The notes below the pieces were generated by a model that was given only the letters and a program-made list of their open reading frames with translations, ran no database searches and was not told where the DNA came from. Shown piece after piece: positions 45,471 to 55,068 of a stretch of 64,000 bases of DNA. The translations under genes and the position numbers were made by a program. The stretch is from Levilactobacillus namurensis (GTDB lineage: Bacteria; Bacillota; Bacilli; Lactobacillales; Lactobacillaceae): assembly GCF_032197885.1 (NCBI RefSeq), contig NZ_CP134159.1, positions 1,674,001-1,738,000 on the forward strand, written 5' to 3'. Position 1 is the first letter of the stretch, and every line of letters begins with the position of its first letter.

Positions 45471-45530
45471 TTGCAACCGATTGCAATTGCGAGATATAAG
45501 CATTGACAGCGCTCTTATTTTTGTTAGAAT
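45471..45530 (+). promoter_or_regulatory. GH65-pgmB promoter with LacI-type and cre-like sites
   Basis: TTGACA (45503-45508), 16 bases, TAGAAT (45525-45530). TTGCAACCGATTGCAA (45471-45486) has the form of a LacI/MalR-family operator. TGACAGCGCTCTTA (45504-45517) fits 11 of 14 cre positions and overlaps the -35, suggesting CcpA repression. Confidence 0.7.
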
Positions 45531-45617
45531 TAAGGGGAATTAATTGTTATTTGGGCGATAGGCGCTTAAGCTGAATGGTGAGGACTCATCAATAATCTAG
45601 CGAAAGGAAGCCATTTT

Positions 45618-48332
45618 TTGAAAATCATCACCCTGCATGTGTTAGACGACTCGTTAAAGGTCAGTTACGCACCCGACGCCCAGACCCCTCCACAACGGCA
45701 GTTCATCATTGCCTATAATGCGGACCAGACCATCGGCGAAAACCTGGAAAATCTCCGGGTCAAGTTGGTCGGGTTAGACGTCGACGCCGCAATCGTCGAT
45801 GACGCGCTGAGTTACCCGTTCTCCGACACCGTGGTCGGCATCAACCACCAGCGAATCGATATCGGGTTAGCCATCACTAACATGCTGAACATCCCCGTCG
45901 TCAGTCAACAGACGGTCGCTCAGCACGGTCTGGCCCAAGCCTTGGCCGATAAACGCGACTATCTGGCTTGGCACCTCGATTACTATGGTCAATATCAAGG
46001 CAAGCGGAATTACGGCCAAGAAGCCATGCTGACGGTTGGCAACGGTTTCTTCGGCCTACGGGGAGCTTACCCGGAAGCGCACGCCAACGCGGACAACTAC
46101 CCGGGAATGTATACCGCTGGGCTCTATGACCAACTGACCACCAACCTTAACGGACGAGCGGTCACCAACGAAGACCTGGTCAACCTGCCGAACGCTCAGG
46201 CGTTGACCTTCGGGGTCGATCATCAGAACCCGTTTCAGATCAAGGCCAGCGACATTCAAGACATCTACCGTAGCTTGAACCTGCACGACGGGGTCCTGAC
46301 CACGACCATGCTGGTCCAGTTACCGACCGGACACATGCTACGGCTGACCAGCACCAAGCTGGCCAACTTCAAAGACTGGCACCGCTTCGCCATTCGCTAC
46401 CAGATTACCCCGCTAAACTTTGCGGGCAGTCTCCAAGTCTATTCGATGATCGATGGTAACGTCCGTAACGCTAACGTCGACCGCTATCAGGCTTTCGACC
46501 AGCGTCACCTGCGAATCACCGGAATGAGCCAACAGACTGATAGCGTCTTCCTAGAAGCCCAGACCCGGACTTCTCAGGTCAAGTTGGTCTTAGGTTCCCA
46601 CTTAACGGGTCCTGGCAAAGCCCTGACCGCGCCGAATGATCAATCGCCCCAAGCCCAAAAGCAGGCGCGCCAGATGCGGTCCGTTCAAGTCGTACCCCAA
46701 CAGACCTATACCTTTGAGAAGAACGTGGTCCTCTTCACGGACCGTGAGACCACCACGCCTTTACTGGCGACTGCGACCCAAGAACTCGCCCATGCCAGCT
46801 TCGCCGACACGCTCACCAGCAGTCAAGCTTACTGGCAACGTCGTTGGGCTGACGCGGACATTCAGATCACGGGCGATGTGACCGCGCAGAAGCTGACGCG
46901 GGTCAACCTCTACCACCTCTTCACCGCAACGCAAGCCATCGCGTCCGGTAAAATTGATGCCTCCGTGAACGCCCGGGGACTCGACGGAGAAGCCTACCGG
47001 GGGCACGTCTTCTGGGACGAGATGTTCGATTTACCAGTCTACGCCCTCCACGATCCGCAGTTGGCCCGACAACTCCTGATGTACCGTTACCGGCGGCTAC
47101 CAGCTGCTAAAGCCAACGCTAAGGCCGCGGGGGTTGCCGGGGCCATGTACCCTTGGCAATCGGGACAAGTTGGTGACGAGCAGTCCCAAGTCACCCACCT
47201 GAATCCCTTGACCAACACCTGGGATTCCGACTATTCATCCCTTCAACGGCACGTCTCTCTGGCCATCGCCTATAACGTGATCATGTACGTGCGGCTGACT
47301 GGCGACCAGGACTTCATGGACCACTACGGTTTGGAAATGCTAGAAGAGATCGCCCAATTCTGGTTGAGTAAGGCCCACCGCGACCAGTCTGGCCGGTACA
47401 CGATCGACCACGTCATGGGCCCGGATGAATTTCACGAAAACTACCCTAACGCCGATACTCAGGGCCTGACCAACAACGCCTACACCAACCTGATGGTGGC
47501 CTGGCTGTTCGACCAATTGGACCAGATCCTAGACGCGACTAAGCCAGCTACCCAACGTGAAGTGGCGTCTAAGACCCACTTCACAGCGGCGACCCGCACC
47601 CAGCTAACGGACGTCCAACACCATCTGAAGCTGGATATCAACGACGATGGGATTATCGGCCAGTTCGAGGGGTACTTCAAGCTCCCCGCCCTGGACTTCG
47701 AGAAATACCACAAGAAGTACGGCGATATCTCCCGAATGGACCGTATCTTAAAGTCCGAAGGCAAGACTCCTGACGCTTACCAAGTGGCCAAGCAAGCCGA
47801 CACCCTGATGCCCTTCTACAATCTCGATAAGGCGCAAGTCTTGCAGTTGCTAGATCAACTCGGTTACCACCTTTCCGCAGACCAGCTGGCTAAGAACCTG
47901 CAGTTCTACCTCGACCGCACGACGCACGGGTCAACCTTATCGCGTATCGTGTACGCGGCGTTAACGGCCATGGCGGGTCACCTGGACCAGTCTTGGCGAC
48001 TCTACTCGCAGGCCTTGTTCTCAGACTATTACGACATCCAAGGCGGGACTACCGCCGAAGGTATCCACTTAGGGGTGATGGGCGCGGTCACCCTGATGGC
48101 GACCCGGACCTACGCCGGGGTCGATAGTCTGGCCCCTCAGATCACCGTTGACCCCCACCTGCCTCAAGCCTGGCAGGCCCTACACTTCGGGCAAACGATT
48201 CGGGGGATTCGCTACACCTTTACGATTGATCACCACCAGATTCAAGTTACGGCAGACCATGCCGCGACCCTGCAAATTCTGCACAAACCGGTTGCGCTGA
48301 AAGCTCATCAACCCGTTAAAATCAACTACTAA
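45618..48332 (+). CDS. Glycoside hydrolase family 65 disaccharide phosphorylase
   Basis: 904 residues, longer than the usual 750-800 because of an about 115-residue N-terminal extension of unknown fold. The family body begins near YGQEAMLTVGNGFFGLRGAYPEA (132-154), and the catalytic glutamate is Glu604 in MGPDEFHE. It would phosphorolyse an alpha-glucobiose (maltose, kojibiose, nigerose or trehalose) to beta-glucose 1-phosphate plus glucose. Start is TTG, 8 bases after AAGGAAG. pgmB follows by 24 bases, so the pathway is complete: beta-Glc1P to Glc6P. The NEDLVNLPN motif recalls the actinobacterial GH65 group rather than classical MalP, so substrate and origin are uncertain. Confidence 0.88.
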   Translation: MKIITLHVLDDSLKVSYAPDAQTPPQRQFIIAYNADQTIGENLENLRVKLVGLDVDAAIVDDALSYPFSDTVVGINHQRIDIGLAITNMLNIPVVSQQTVAQHGLAQALADKRDYLAWHLDYYGQYQGKRNYGQEAMLTVGNGFFGLRGAYPEAHANADNYPGMYTAGLYDQLTTNLNGRAVTNEDLVNLPNAQALTFGVDHQNPFQIKASDIQDIYRSLNLHDGVLTTTMLVQLPTGHMLRLTSTKLANFKDWHRFAIRYQITPLNFAGSLQVYSMIDGNVRNANVDRYQAFDQRHLRITGMSQQTDSVFLEAQTRTSQVKLVLGSHLTGPGKALTAPNDQSPQAQKQARQMRSVQVVPQQTYTFEKNVVLFTDRETTTPLLATATQELAHASFADTLTSSQAYWQRRWADADIQITGDVTAQKLTRVNLYHLFTATQAIASGKIDASVNARGLDGEAYRGHVFWDEMFDLPVYALHDPQLARQLLMYRYRRLPAAKANAKAAGVAGAMYPWQSGQVGDEQSQVTHLNPLTNTWDSDYSSLQRHVSLAIAYNVIMYVRLTGDQDFMDHYGLEMLEEIAQFWLSKAHRDQSGRYTIDHVMGPDEFHENYPNADTQGLTNNAYTNLMVAWLFDQLDQILDATKPATQREVASKTHFTAATRTQLTDVQHHLKLDINDDGIIGQFEGYFKLPALDFEKYHKKYGDISRMDRILKSEGKTPDAYQVAKQADTLMPFYNLDKAQVLQLLDQLGYHLSADQLAKNLQFYLDRTTHGSTLSRIVYAALTAMAGHLDQSWRLYSQALFSDYYDIQGGTTAEGIHLGVMGAVTLMATRTYAGVDSLAPQITVDPHLPQAWQALHFGQTIRGIRYTFTIDHHQIQVTADHAATLQILHKPVALKAHQPVKINY

Positions 48333-48355
48333 ATAACCACTAGGAGTGTTCTAAG

Positions 48356-49027
48356 ATGACAAAATTTTCTGAGATTAAAGGATTCGTTTTCGACCTGGAC
48401 GGGGTCATCACCGATACCTCCGTCCTGCACGGGACGGCTTGGCACCAGTTGGCTGATTCCCTAGGGGTCACCTGGACTAAGGAACTCGGCGACGGCTTGA
48501 AAGGGATCAGCCGGATGGATTCCCTGGAAATGATCTTAAAGGCCGGGGGCTTAGAGAATCAATACACCCAAGACCAAAAGGTGGCCTTGGCAACGCAGAA
48601 GAACACCAATTACGTGGCCGAAGTCGACAAGATGACGCCCGCGAACATCCTTCCTGGGATGCAGGCCTTCTTGGACGACCTGCGGGCTCACGGCTACCTG
48701 TTATCCCTGGCTTCCGCTTCCAAGAACGCGCCACGGGTCTTGAACAAGTTGCAGTTGACCGACTACTTCCCTAAGATCGTGGATCCAGCCAGCCTAAAGC
48801 ACGGGAAGCCAGACCCTGAGATCTACACCAAAGGCGCGGCCTTACTGAACTTAGATCCCGCCCAATGCATCGGCCTAGAAGATGCTGCTGCGGGCGTCCA
48901 AGCCATTAACGGCGCTGGGGAAACGTCCCTGGGAATTGGTGACGCGACCGAATTAGGCGCTGCCGACATGGTCTTCGCCGATACCACGGCGGTCACTTTG
49001 GAGAACATCCAAGCCCACATGGCTTAG
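48356..49027 (+). CDS. pgmB: Beta-phosphoglucomutase
   Basis: 223 residues. HAD motif I FDLDGVITDTSVLH contains the nucleophile Asp13 and acid/base Asp15; the cap has GISRMDSLEMIL; motif II is LASASKN; LKHGKPDPEIY holds the Lys; and GLEDAAAGVQAI is motif IV. It converts beta-glucose 1-phosphate to glucose 6-phosphate through beta-glucose 1,6-bisphosphate. It is the second gene of the GH65 operon. Confidence 0.95.
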   Translation: MTKFSEIKGFVFDLDGVITDTSVLHGTAWHQLADSLGVTWTKELGDGLKGISRMDSLEMILKAGGLENQYTQDQKVALATQKNTNYVAEVDKMTPANILPGMQAFLDDLRAHGYLLSLASASKNAPRVLNKLQLTDYFPKIVDPASLKHGKPDPEIYTKGAALLNLDPAQCIGLEDAAAGVQAINGAGETSLGIGDATELGAADMVFADTTAVTLENIQAHMA

Positions 49028-49070
49028 CGCCTGGCTGTCAATTAACGGCCAATTAAACCTCAGATTAAGC

Positions 49071-49102
49071 AAAAAACCTCGCCGAAGTGGGCGAGGTTTT
49101 TT
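49071..49102. terminator. Convergent terminator pgmB / Cof gene
   Basis: AAAAAACCTCGCC and GGCGAGGTTTTTT arms serve both strands. Confidence 0.85.
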
Positions 49103-49119
49103 ATATCGTTTGCGTCATC

Positions 49120-49890
49120 CTAAGCAATTAAGTTAAAGTGGCGTAACCCTTGCACGATGCCATCCGTAGTATTGGTGGTCGTGACGTAGGCGGCCTGCGC
49201 CTTCACTTCCGGGAGGCCGTTCCCCATCGCAACTGGCACATCCACTTGATCGAACATCTGGAGATCGTTTAAGCCATCCCCAAAGGCGTAGGTCTTGGCA
49301 TGGGTCAACCCGGCCTCTTGTAAGAAGGTCTGAATCCCCGTCTGCTTGCTGACGCCCGTGACCATGGTATCTAGGGCCCGTGGGTTATTCCGGACAAAGT
49401 TCAGCTTTCCGGCAAACTCCTGGTTGTACAAGTCGCCCTTGTCCCGGTTGAACACGTTCAAGAAGTTAATGGCGTGGTGCTGGTACCACGTTGGGTCCAC
49501 CACCGCGTTCAACCGCAACAGCTTAAAGTTGTCTTGGGTATCCTGGTTGGCTTGGCTTAGCCGAAAGCCCTGGGCGTTAAAGTACCCCACCGGGTCACCC
49601 TGCTGTTGGGCGAAGGCCGTTAAGTCGGCCAAGACGGTTGACGGAATGACCGCTGCGGAGAGCTTACGGCCCTGATACTGCACGTAACTGCCGTTAGCGC
49701 TGACCACGTTATCGATGCCGGTCGCATCCAAAACATCCTGAATCTCAAAGATATTCCGGCCGGTGGCGATCACCGGGAGGACGCCGTGCGTGCGCATCTC
49801 TTGAATGGCCGCAATACTGGCGGGCAACACATGCTTCTGGTCATCGAATAACGTGCCGTCTAAATCAAAAAAAACAACTGATTTTTCCAT
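49120..49890 (-). CDS. Cof-type HAD phosphatase
   Basis: 256 residues. Motif I FFDLDGTLFDD, motif II VIATGRN, the KQTGIQTFLQ lysine region and motif IV YAFGDGLNDLQMFDQV mark a Cof/YidA-type sugar or flavin phosphatase with a C2 cap. Substrate is unknown. The start follows AGAGGAG. It is monocistronic. Confidence 0.9.
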   Translation of the reverse strand: MEKSVVFFDLDGTLFDDQKHVLPASIAAIQEMRTHGVLPVIATGRNIFEIQDVLDATGIDNVVSANGSYVQYQGRKLSAAVIPSTVLADLTAFAQQQGDPVGYFNAQGFRLSQANQDTQDNFKLLRLNAVVDPTWYQHHAINFLNVFNRDKGDLYNQEFAGKLNFVRNNPRALDTMVTGVSKQTGIQTFLQEAGLTHAKTYAFGDGLNDLQMFDQVDVPVAMGNGLPEVKAQAAYVTTTNTTDGIVQGLRHFNLIA

Positions 49891-50050
49891 ACACTCAATA
49901 CTCCTCTTAATCCAGTCTTATCAACACTTCTATTATACAACACTAGCCAAAGTTCACCGTTTGCCCCAAAGTTTTCCGTGAATGAAGATGTAGTGGTCCC
50001 GGATTTTATGGTACACTATTGGTTGTATTTTTAATAAAAGAGGGGCTATC

Positions 50051-50695
50051 ATGGTGATTATTACAGCAGGAATGATTGGGGTCGGTAAGACGACCCTTAC
50101 AGGCAAGATTGCGGCACACTTGAATACACAGGCATTTTTTGAACCAGTCGGTGATAACCCGGTGTTACCACTCTACTACCGGAACCCAAAGCAATATGGC
50201 TTCTTGCTGCAGATTTACTTTCTCAACAAGCGGTTTAGTATGATCAAGAAGGCGTTGGCGGACGACAATAACGTCTTGGACCGTTCAATCTACGAAGATG
50301 CGCTCTTCACGCGCGAGAACAACGCCGAAGGGAACATCACGGATACAGAATTGGGCGTCTACTTAAACCTCTTGGATAACATGATGAATGAACTCCAAGA
50401 ACTCCCTAAGAAGGCCCCTGACCTGTTAGTCTACGCTGACGCAGACTTCGATACGATCCTTCACCGGATTAAGAAGCGTGGCCGGGACTACGAACAATTC
50501 GAAAACAATCCTGAATTGGAAGCCTACTACAAGAAGATGTGGACGGCCTACAAGGGCTGGTACGACGACTACGATGTCAGTCCTAAGATCAAGATCGACT
50601 TACAGAAGTACGACTTAGACCAACCGGGCAACATCGACATCGTCTTAGGCCAGATTGATGACGCCTTAAAGGCCATCCGGACGCCTGTTCAATAA
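50051..50695 (+). CDS. Deoxynucleoside kinase (dAdo/dGuo/dCyd type)
   Basis: 214 residues. The P-loop GMIGVGKTTLTGKIA is at 7-21; EPVGDNPVLPLYY and DRSIYEDALF carry the DRS motif; KKRGRDYEQ is the lid. It salvages deoxynucleosides by 5'-phosphorylation. Lactobacilli often carry heterodimeric dAK/dGK pairs, but only one gene is here. Start: ATG after AGAGGGG. Codon bias suggests good expression. Confidence 0.92.
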   Translation: MVIITAGMIGVGKTTLTGKIAAHLNTQAFFEPVGDNPVLPLYYRNPKQYGFLLQIYFLNKRFSMIKKALADDNNVLDRSIYEDALFTRENNAEGNITDTELGVYLNLLDNMMNELQELPKKAPDLLVYADADFDTILHRIKKRGRDYEQFENNPELEAYYKKMWTAYKGWYDDYDVSPKIKIDLQKYDLDQPGNIDIVLGQIDDALKAIRTPVQ

Positions 50696-50712
50696 CGAAT
50701 AAAATAGCCGTC

Positions 50713-50756
50713 AAAAAGCGACACACTAGGTCAGTTGACCCCGTGTGTCGCTTTTG
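50713..50756. terminator. Convergent terminator after the deoxynucleoside kinase
   Basis: AAAAGCGACACAC and GTGTGTCGCTTTT arms enclose GGTCA/TGACC. Confidence 0.85.
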
Positions 50757-50765
50757 AATTGCCCG

Positions 50766-51089
50766 TTAATGGCCGGCCGTCTCAGACGGGAGAATAATAA
50801 TCTGACTATCGCCGTCGTCGTAGGCGAGGACCGTCTTAGGTAAATTACCGGAGTATGCAAAGTTCGTGTCAAAGGCAGCGCCCAGACTCGCATCCTCATT
50901 ATCGGTCTGGACGTACTCGAACGTCGTCTGGCCTTGATTGTTGTGGAGCCTAAACGTTAATAAGTTCTCCAAGGGAAAGACCCCCTGCAGATCATCGTCA
51001 ATGATCTCCCAAACGGCATCGATCATGTCGCCCGGCAGAACCGCCACAGTGCCATAACTTGCATATCGCGCATGATGACTTTCAAACAT
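50766..51089 (-). CDS. Small protein resembling DUF960
   Basis: 107 residues, acidic, no membrane segment. The pattern YGTVAVLPGDMIDAVWEIIDDDLQGVFPLENLLTFRLHNNQG resembles DUF960 proteins of staphylococci and lactobacilli. Function is unknown. It has a ribosome binding site GGAGGCG and faces the kinase gene. Confidence 0.55.
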   Translation of the reverse strand: MFESHHARYASYGTVAVLPGDMIDAVWEIIDDDLQGVFPLENLLTFRLHNNQGQTTFEYVQTDNEDASLGAAFDTNFAYSGNLPKTVLAYDDGDSQIIILPSETAGH

Positions 51090-51156
51090 TTTCTCGCCTC
51101 CACTCGCGTCTAATTACTTCTTAATTATACCGTAAATGTACCGCGAACGGGAGCAA

Positions 51157-52638
51157 TTACCCCTGATGGCCCGTGACCGACCGGGTACTCCGCCGGTCCA
51201 AGAAGTTGACCAAGTAAGACACCACAATCAGTAAGGCACCCGCAATAAAGATGGCGTGGAGTCCCTGGTACAAGATACCGTGCAACGTGGGTAACAGCTG
51301 AGCCGATAACTGCTTAGCCGTCTGAGGATTGATCAGCTGGTTCATCATGGCCATCGACGTTCCCGGATGACCGGCAACGCCCCGGGTCATCGCCACGTTC
51401 ATGATGATTCCCAACAAGGAGACCATAATGGTCTGACCTAGGGTTCGCGATAAGGTGTTAAATGAGGTGGCGACCCCCACTTCATCCACTGGGACGGCAC
51501 TCTGAACCGTGACCGTGGTGGTGGTAATGGTGATCCCAAAACCGGTCCCACAGACGGCCGCAATCACGAAGAAACTCCAGAAAGGTGCCGAGGCTGGTAA
51601 GAGGGCCATGGTGACGGCCCCCACCAAGATGATGGTCAGACTCAGGTTAATGATCTGGTACGGCGAACGTTTTAACATCAACTTCCCCGCGATAAACGAT
51701 CCCACGATCCACATCAACGAACTGGGCGTGATGGCAAACCCGGCTTGGGACGCCAGCAACCCTAGCAACCCCTGCGTCCAGGTCGGCAGGTAAACTTCAA
51801 AGCCCATGATGAACCCGCTGACCAACGCGGCAATGAGGTTCTGCACCACAAAGGTCCGGTCTTTAAACAGGGTCAACGGAATCAGGGGATCCTGGGACCG
51901 TTTTTCCTGACGAATAAACGCCCAAAAGGCCGCAACCGTGACCACTAAACCCACTAGAACCCAGCCAAAGCCCAGTTGGCCATCCCCTAAGAGTTGGAAC
52001 GTCAGCATTAACGCCAGTAAACCAATCGACAACCAGAAGCTGCCCCACCAATCCATGGTAAAGTGCTTCCGTTCGGTCACTTCGTTCAAGAAGAACCAGA
52101 TCAGCAGCATGGTGATAATCCCGATGGGGATGTTGATAAAGAAGATCCAATGCCAACTCAGCTGGTCCACAATGAAGCCCCCCAGTAACGGGGCGACCAC
52201 GGCCGCAATCCCCCAGGCAGACCCGTTCAATCCCATGACCCGAGCGCGTTGCTCAACGGGGTAGATGTCCGCTAAGATGGTGAAGGACACCGGCATAATG
52301 GCACCGGCACCAATCCCTTGCAGGGCGCGCCAAGCAATCAGGGTCTCCATACTGTGCGATAGACCGGATAGCGTGGACCCCACCACGAAGATCAAGAGGC
52401 CCACCAAAAAGACGGACTTGCGCCCGACCGTATCCGCTAACTTACCGTAGATGGGGGTCGCCAGGGCGTTGGTCAATAAGAAAATCGAAAAGACCCAGTT
52501 CATCAACGCGACCCCGTGTAGGTCACCCACGATGGTGGGCATGGCCGTCGAGACGATGGTCCCTTCAATGGCCGACATGAACGTGGCGACGAAGACGGCC
52601 CCCGTCACGACCTTCACGTTAGTTTGTTGCTTACTCAT
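51157..52638 (-). CDS. DHA2 family MFS multidrug transporter
   Basis: 493 residues with about 14 transmembrane helices. Motif A GKLADTVGRKSVFLVG and motif C-like LNGSAWGIAAVVAPLLGG, plus the N-terminal ATFMSAIEGTIVSTAMPTI, are typical of DHA2 drug:H+ antiporters (EmrB/LmrB/QacA group). The substrate is unknown. No adjacent regulator is found. The start follows GTAGGAG. Confidence 0.93.
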   Translation of the reverse strand: MSKQQTNVKVVTGAVFVATFMSAIEGTIVSTAMPTIVGDLHGVALMNWVFSIFLLTNALATPIYGKLADTVGRKSVFLVGLLIFVVGSTLSGLSHSMETLIAWRALQGIGAGAIMPVSFTILADIYPVEQRARVMGLNGSAWGIAAVVAPLLGGFIVDQLSWHWIFFINIPIGIITMLLIWFFLNEVTERKHFTMDWWGSFWLSIGLLALMLTFQLLGDGQLGFGWVLVGLVVTVAAFWAFIRQEKRSQDPLIPLTLFKDRTFVVQNLIAALVSGFIMGFEVYLPTWTQGLLGLLASQAGFAITPSSLMWIVGSFIAGKLMLKRSPYQIINLSLTIILVGAVTMALLPASAPFWSFFVIAAVCGTGFGITITTTTVTVQSAVPVDEVGVATSFNTLSRTLGQTIMVSLLGIIMNVAMTRGVAGHPGTSMAMMNQLINPQTAKQLSAQLLPTLHGILYQGLHAIFIAGALLIVVSYLVNFLDRRSTRSVTGHQG

Positions 52639-52768
52639 GCTTTAAAATACTCCTACCGTCGGCCCAACCACTCAACGTTTTTAAACAGCCCACTGCTGTT
52701 CCCCAAAAATTTTACTGTATTAGCGCTATTATCCAAGATTTCAGTCTAAATCTCAAGTCACCCGAACC

Positions 52769-52812
52769 TAAAAAATCCCACCAGTCGCGTAACCCAGACT
52801 GGCGGGACTTTC
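52769..52812 (-). terminator. Terminator of metK
   Basis: AAGTCCCGCCAGTC and GACTGGTGGGATT arms followed by TTTTT on the minus strand. Confidence 0.85.
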
Positions 52813-52822
52813 ATCTGTTCAC

Positions 52823-54019
52823 TTACTTGTTCTGGTTTAAGGCTGCCTTTAAAGCGTCGACCTTGTCGAGGTGTTCCCATGGCAAGTCAATGTCGGTCCG
52901 GCCAAAGTGACCATAGGCCGCCGTCTGCTTGTAGATGGGCCGCTTCAGGTCGAGCATCTGGATGATGCCGGCAGGCCGCAGGTCGAAGAGTTGCCGTACG
53001 GCAGCTGCCAAGGCGCTTTCCTTGACCGTTCCCGTACCAAAGGTATTGATGGAGACCGAAACGGGTTCGGCGACCCCAATCGCGTAGGCAATCTGAACTT
53101 CACACTTCTTCGCCAATTCCGCAGCGACAATGTTCTTGGCGATGTACCGGGCCGCATAACTAGCCGACCGGTCCACCTTAGTGGCGTCCTTCCCGGAGAA
53201 GGCCCCGCCACCATGGCGGGCTGCCCCACCATAGGTATCCACGATGATCTTCCGTCCCGTCAAACCGGCATCCCCTTGAGGACCCCCGATGACGAACCGC
53301 CCAGTTGGGTTGATGAAGTACTTGGTCTGGTCATCCAACAACTTCGCTGGGATCACGGCCTTGATCACTTGGTCGATTACGTCTTGACGAATCTGGTCTA
53401 ACGTCACGTCTGGATCGTGTTGGGTACTTAAGACCACCGTGTCCACCCGCATAGGTTGGTCGTTGTCGTCGTATTCAACGGTAACTTCCGCCTTAGCGTC
53501 TGGCCGCAGGTACGGAATCGTTCCCGACTTCCGTAAGCTCGCAATCTTACGCATCAATGCATGGCTCAGTGTGATCGGTAATGGCATGTATTCGGGTGTC
53601 TCGTCGACCGCGTACCCGAACATCAGGCCTTGGTCACCGGCACCAATCTGGTCCAGCGGGTCCGTGTCGCCATCCCGCGTTTCCAGTGAATCGTCGACCC
53701 CTTGGGCAATGTCGGGTGACTGTTCATCGATAGCAACCAATACCGCACAGGTATCGCCGTCGAAGCCGATGCTGGCATCGGTGTACCCAATCTCGCGAAT
53801 CGTCTGCCGCACGACCTTTTGGATGTCAACGTAGGCCTTGGTCGAGATTTCACCAAAGACCAGCACTAACCCCGTGGTCACGGACGTCTCACAAGCTACC
53901 CGTGAGTCTGGATCTTGTTCCAACATCGCGTCTAAGATGGCGTCACTGATCTGATCCGCAATCTTATCGGGATGACCTTCAGAAACGGATTCTGAAGTAA
54001 ATAAATGTCTTTCTTGCAA
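52823..54019 (-). CDS. metK: S-adenosylmethionine synthetase
   Basis: 398 residues, full length. [24 protein letters not shown] at the start, the [22 protein letters not shown] hexapeptide region and [19 protein letters not shown] are the family signatures. It makes SAM from methionine and ATP. Start is a TTG (54019) 6 bases after GGGGGAA, which belongs to the SMK riboswitch. Confidence 0.97.
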   Translation of the reverse strand: MQERHLFTSESVSEGHPDKIADQISDAILDAMLEQDPDSRVACETSVTTGLVLVFGEISTKAYVDIQKVVRQTIREIGYTDASIGFDGDTCAVLVAIDEQSPDIAQGVDDSLETRDGDTDPLDQIGAGDQGLMFGYAVDETPEYMPLPITLSHALMRKIASLRKSGTIPYLRPDAKAEVTVEYDDNDQPMRVDTVVLSTQHDPDVTLDQIRQDVIDQVIKAVIPAKLLDDQTKYFINPTGRFVIGGPQGDAGLTGRKIIVDTYGGAARHGGGAFSGKDATKVDRSASYAARYIAKNIVAAELAKKCEVQIAYAIGVAEPVSVSINTFGTGTVKESALAAAVRQLFDLRPAGIIQMLDLKRPIYKQTAAYGHFGRTDIDLPWEHLDKVDALKAALNQNK

Positions 54020-54024
54020 TGGAT

Positions 54025-54123
54025 ATTCCCCCTAGATATGGTGGGTGCTAAGTTGACCGATAATCTTAAGCACCGTTCGGTTACAAGGCAGCTTCACTGT
54101 GACGTGAATCCTATCGGGAATTG
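54025..54123 (-). promoter_or_regulatory. SMK (SAM-III) riboswitch of metK
   Basis: On the minus strand TTCCCGATAGGAT (54108-54120), a TTCAC/GTGAA hairpin and GCTGCCTTGTAACCGAA match the SMK core. GGGGGAA (54026-54032) is both ribosome binding site and pairing partner, so SAM binding should block translation. An extra hairpin (GGTGCTTAAG / CTTAGCACC) of about 40 bases is inserted before it. Confidence 0.88.
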
Positions 54124-54263
54124 ACTCATAACTTAAAAAGTCTAACACAAATCCGCGCAACTGACAAAGAAACCCCTAAGAAATTCACCGGATAAGTTGA
54201 CCCGACCGGTCACAATTACTATGATTAAAGTTAACCTAATCTTTGTTGAAATGGAGCGATTCC

Positions 54264-54968
54264 ATGACCGCTTTCAAGGCCTTTTTAAAAAATCGGACCG
54301 TCCAGCAACTCGCCCTCTTCACCCTATGTCAAAACCTCTTATGGTGGCTGGTCGGCTCGACCGCCGCAACTGGTCACCCCCTAGCTTGGACCGTTAAGGG
54401 GTTTTTAGGCGGTTACGGGGTCCTACTCGCCGCCGGTTACTTCTTGATCCTACGACGCCAGTTCCAGTCCCACATCGGTCCCATCTTGGTTGTGGCAGCT
54501 GCGACGCTGGGGTTGTTAGCTGCTCCCCACGATCACTTACTTCAATTATTCGCCGTTTTGCTGTGTATCTTTTTGGTGTTGGCCTGTATTCCGCGGCTGG
54601 GACTCCAATCCATCTATGGTCTGATTGTCTTCAGCGTTCTTGCCGGGTGTGGCGTTCCCGTCATTCTTTTCTTCCTGCGGAACCACTATCTCGCCACCCA
54701 GTTCCTCATCGCACTGATTCCCATCATCGCCAGCTATGGCAACTTCTTCGCCCCCTACTACGTTCACCCGCAGGATTGGCGTTGGACCCTGGTGCCCCCC
54801 ATCATCTTAATCCTGACCATCTTGGTGTTGCCCCTAACTTGGAAGACGATTCTCGCCATCGTATTAGTTAGCGGTTACTGGTTCTTGAACCAACACATTA
54901 CACAGCGCTACCAGCTGGTCACGGCGGGCATCGGACAACTCCTGATTGGCTTCTTGATTCTGCGCTAA
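54264..54968 (+). CDS. Integral membrane protein of unknown function
   Basis: About 234 residues with seven or so hydrophobic helices and few charged loops. ATG 54264 follows GGAGCGA at 5-6 bases; the frame opens at 54243. No motif was recognised. It is monocistronic with a terminator. Confidence 0.65.
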   Translation: MTAFKAFLKNRTVQQLALFTLCQNLLWWLVGSTAATGHPLAWTVKGFLGGYGVLLAAGYFLILRRQFQSHIGPILVVAAATLGLLAAPHDHLLQLFAVLLCIFLVLACIPRLGLQSIYGLIVFSVLAGCGVPVILFFLRNHYLATQFLIALIPIIASYGNFFAPYYVHPQDWRWTLVPPIILILTILVLPLTWKTILAIVLVSGYWFLNQHITQRYQLVTAGIGQLLIGFLILR

Positions 54969-55029
54969 GGGGCAATCGTTAAAGTTTCGCTAAGCTCCCG
55001 TTAAACGATTCTGCTGCAAGCCCCTTTTA
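54968..55029 (+). terminator. Terminator of the 54.3 kb membrane protein gene
   Basis: AAGGGGC/GCCCCTT with an inner AATCGTT/AACGATT stem, followed by TTTTA. Confidence 0.6.
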
Positions 55030-55068
55030 TGCTAGAATAAGGCATCATCTGATAATGGAGGAACCTGA

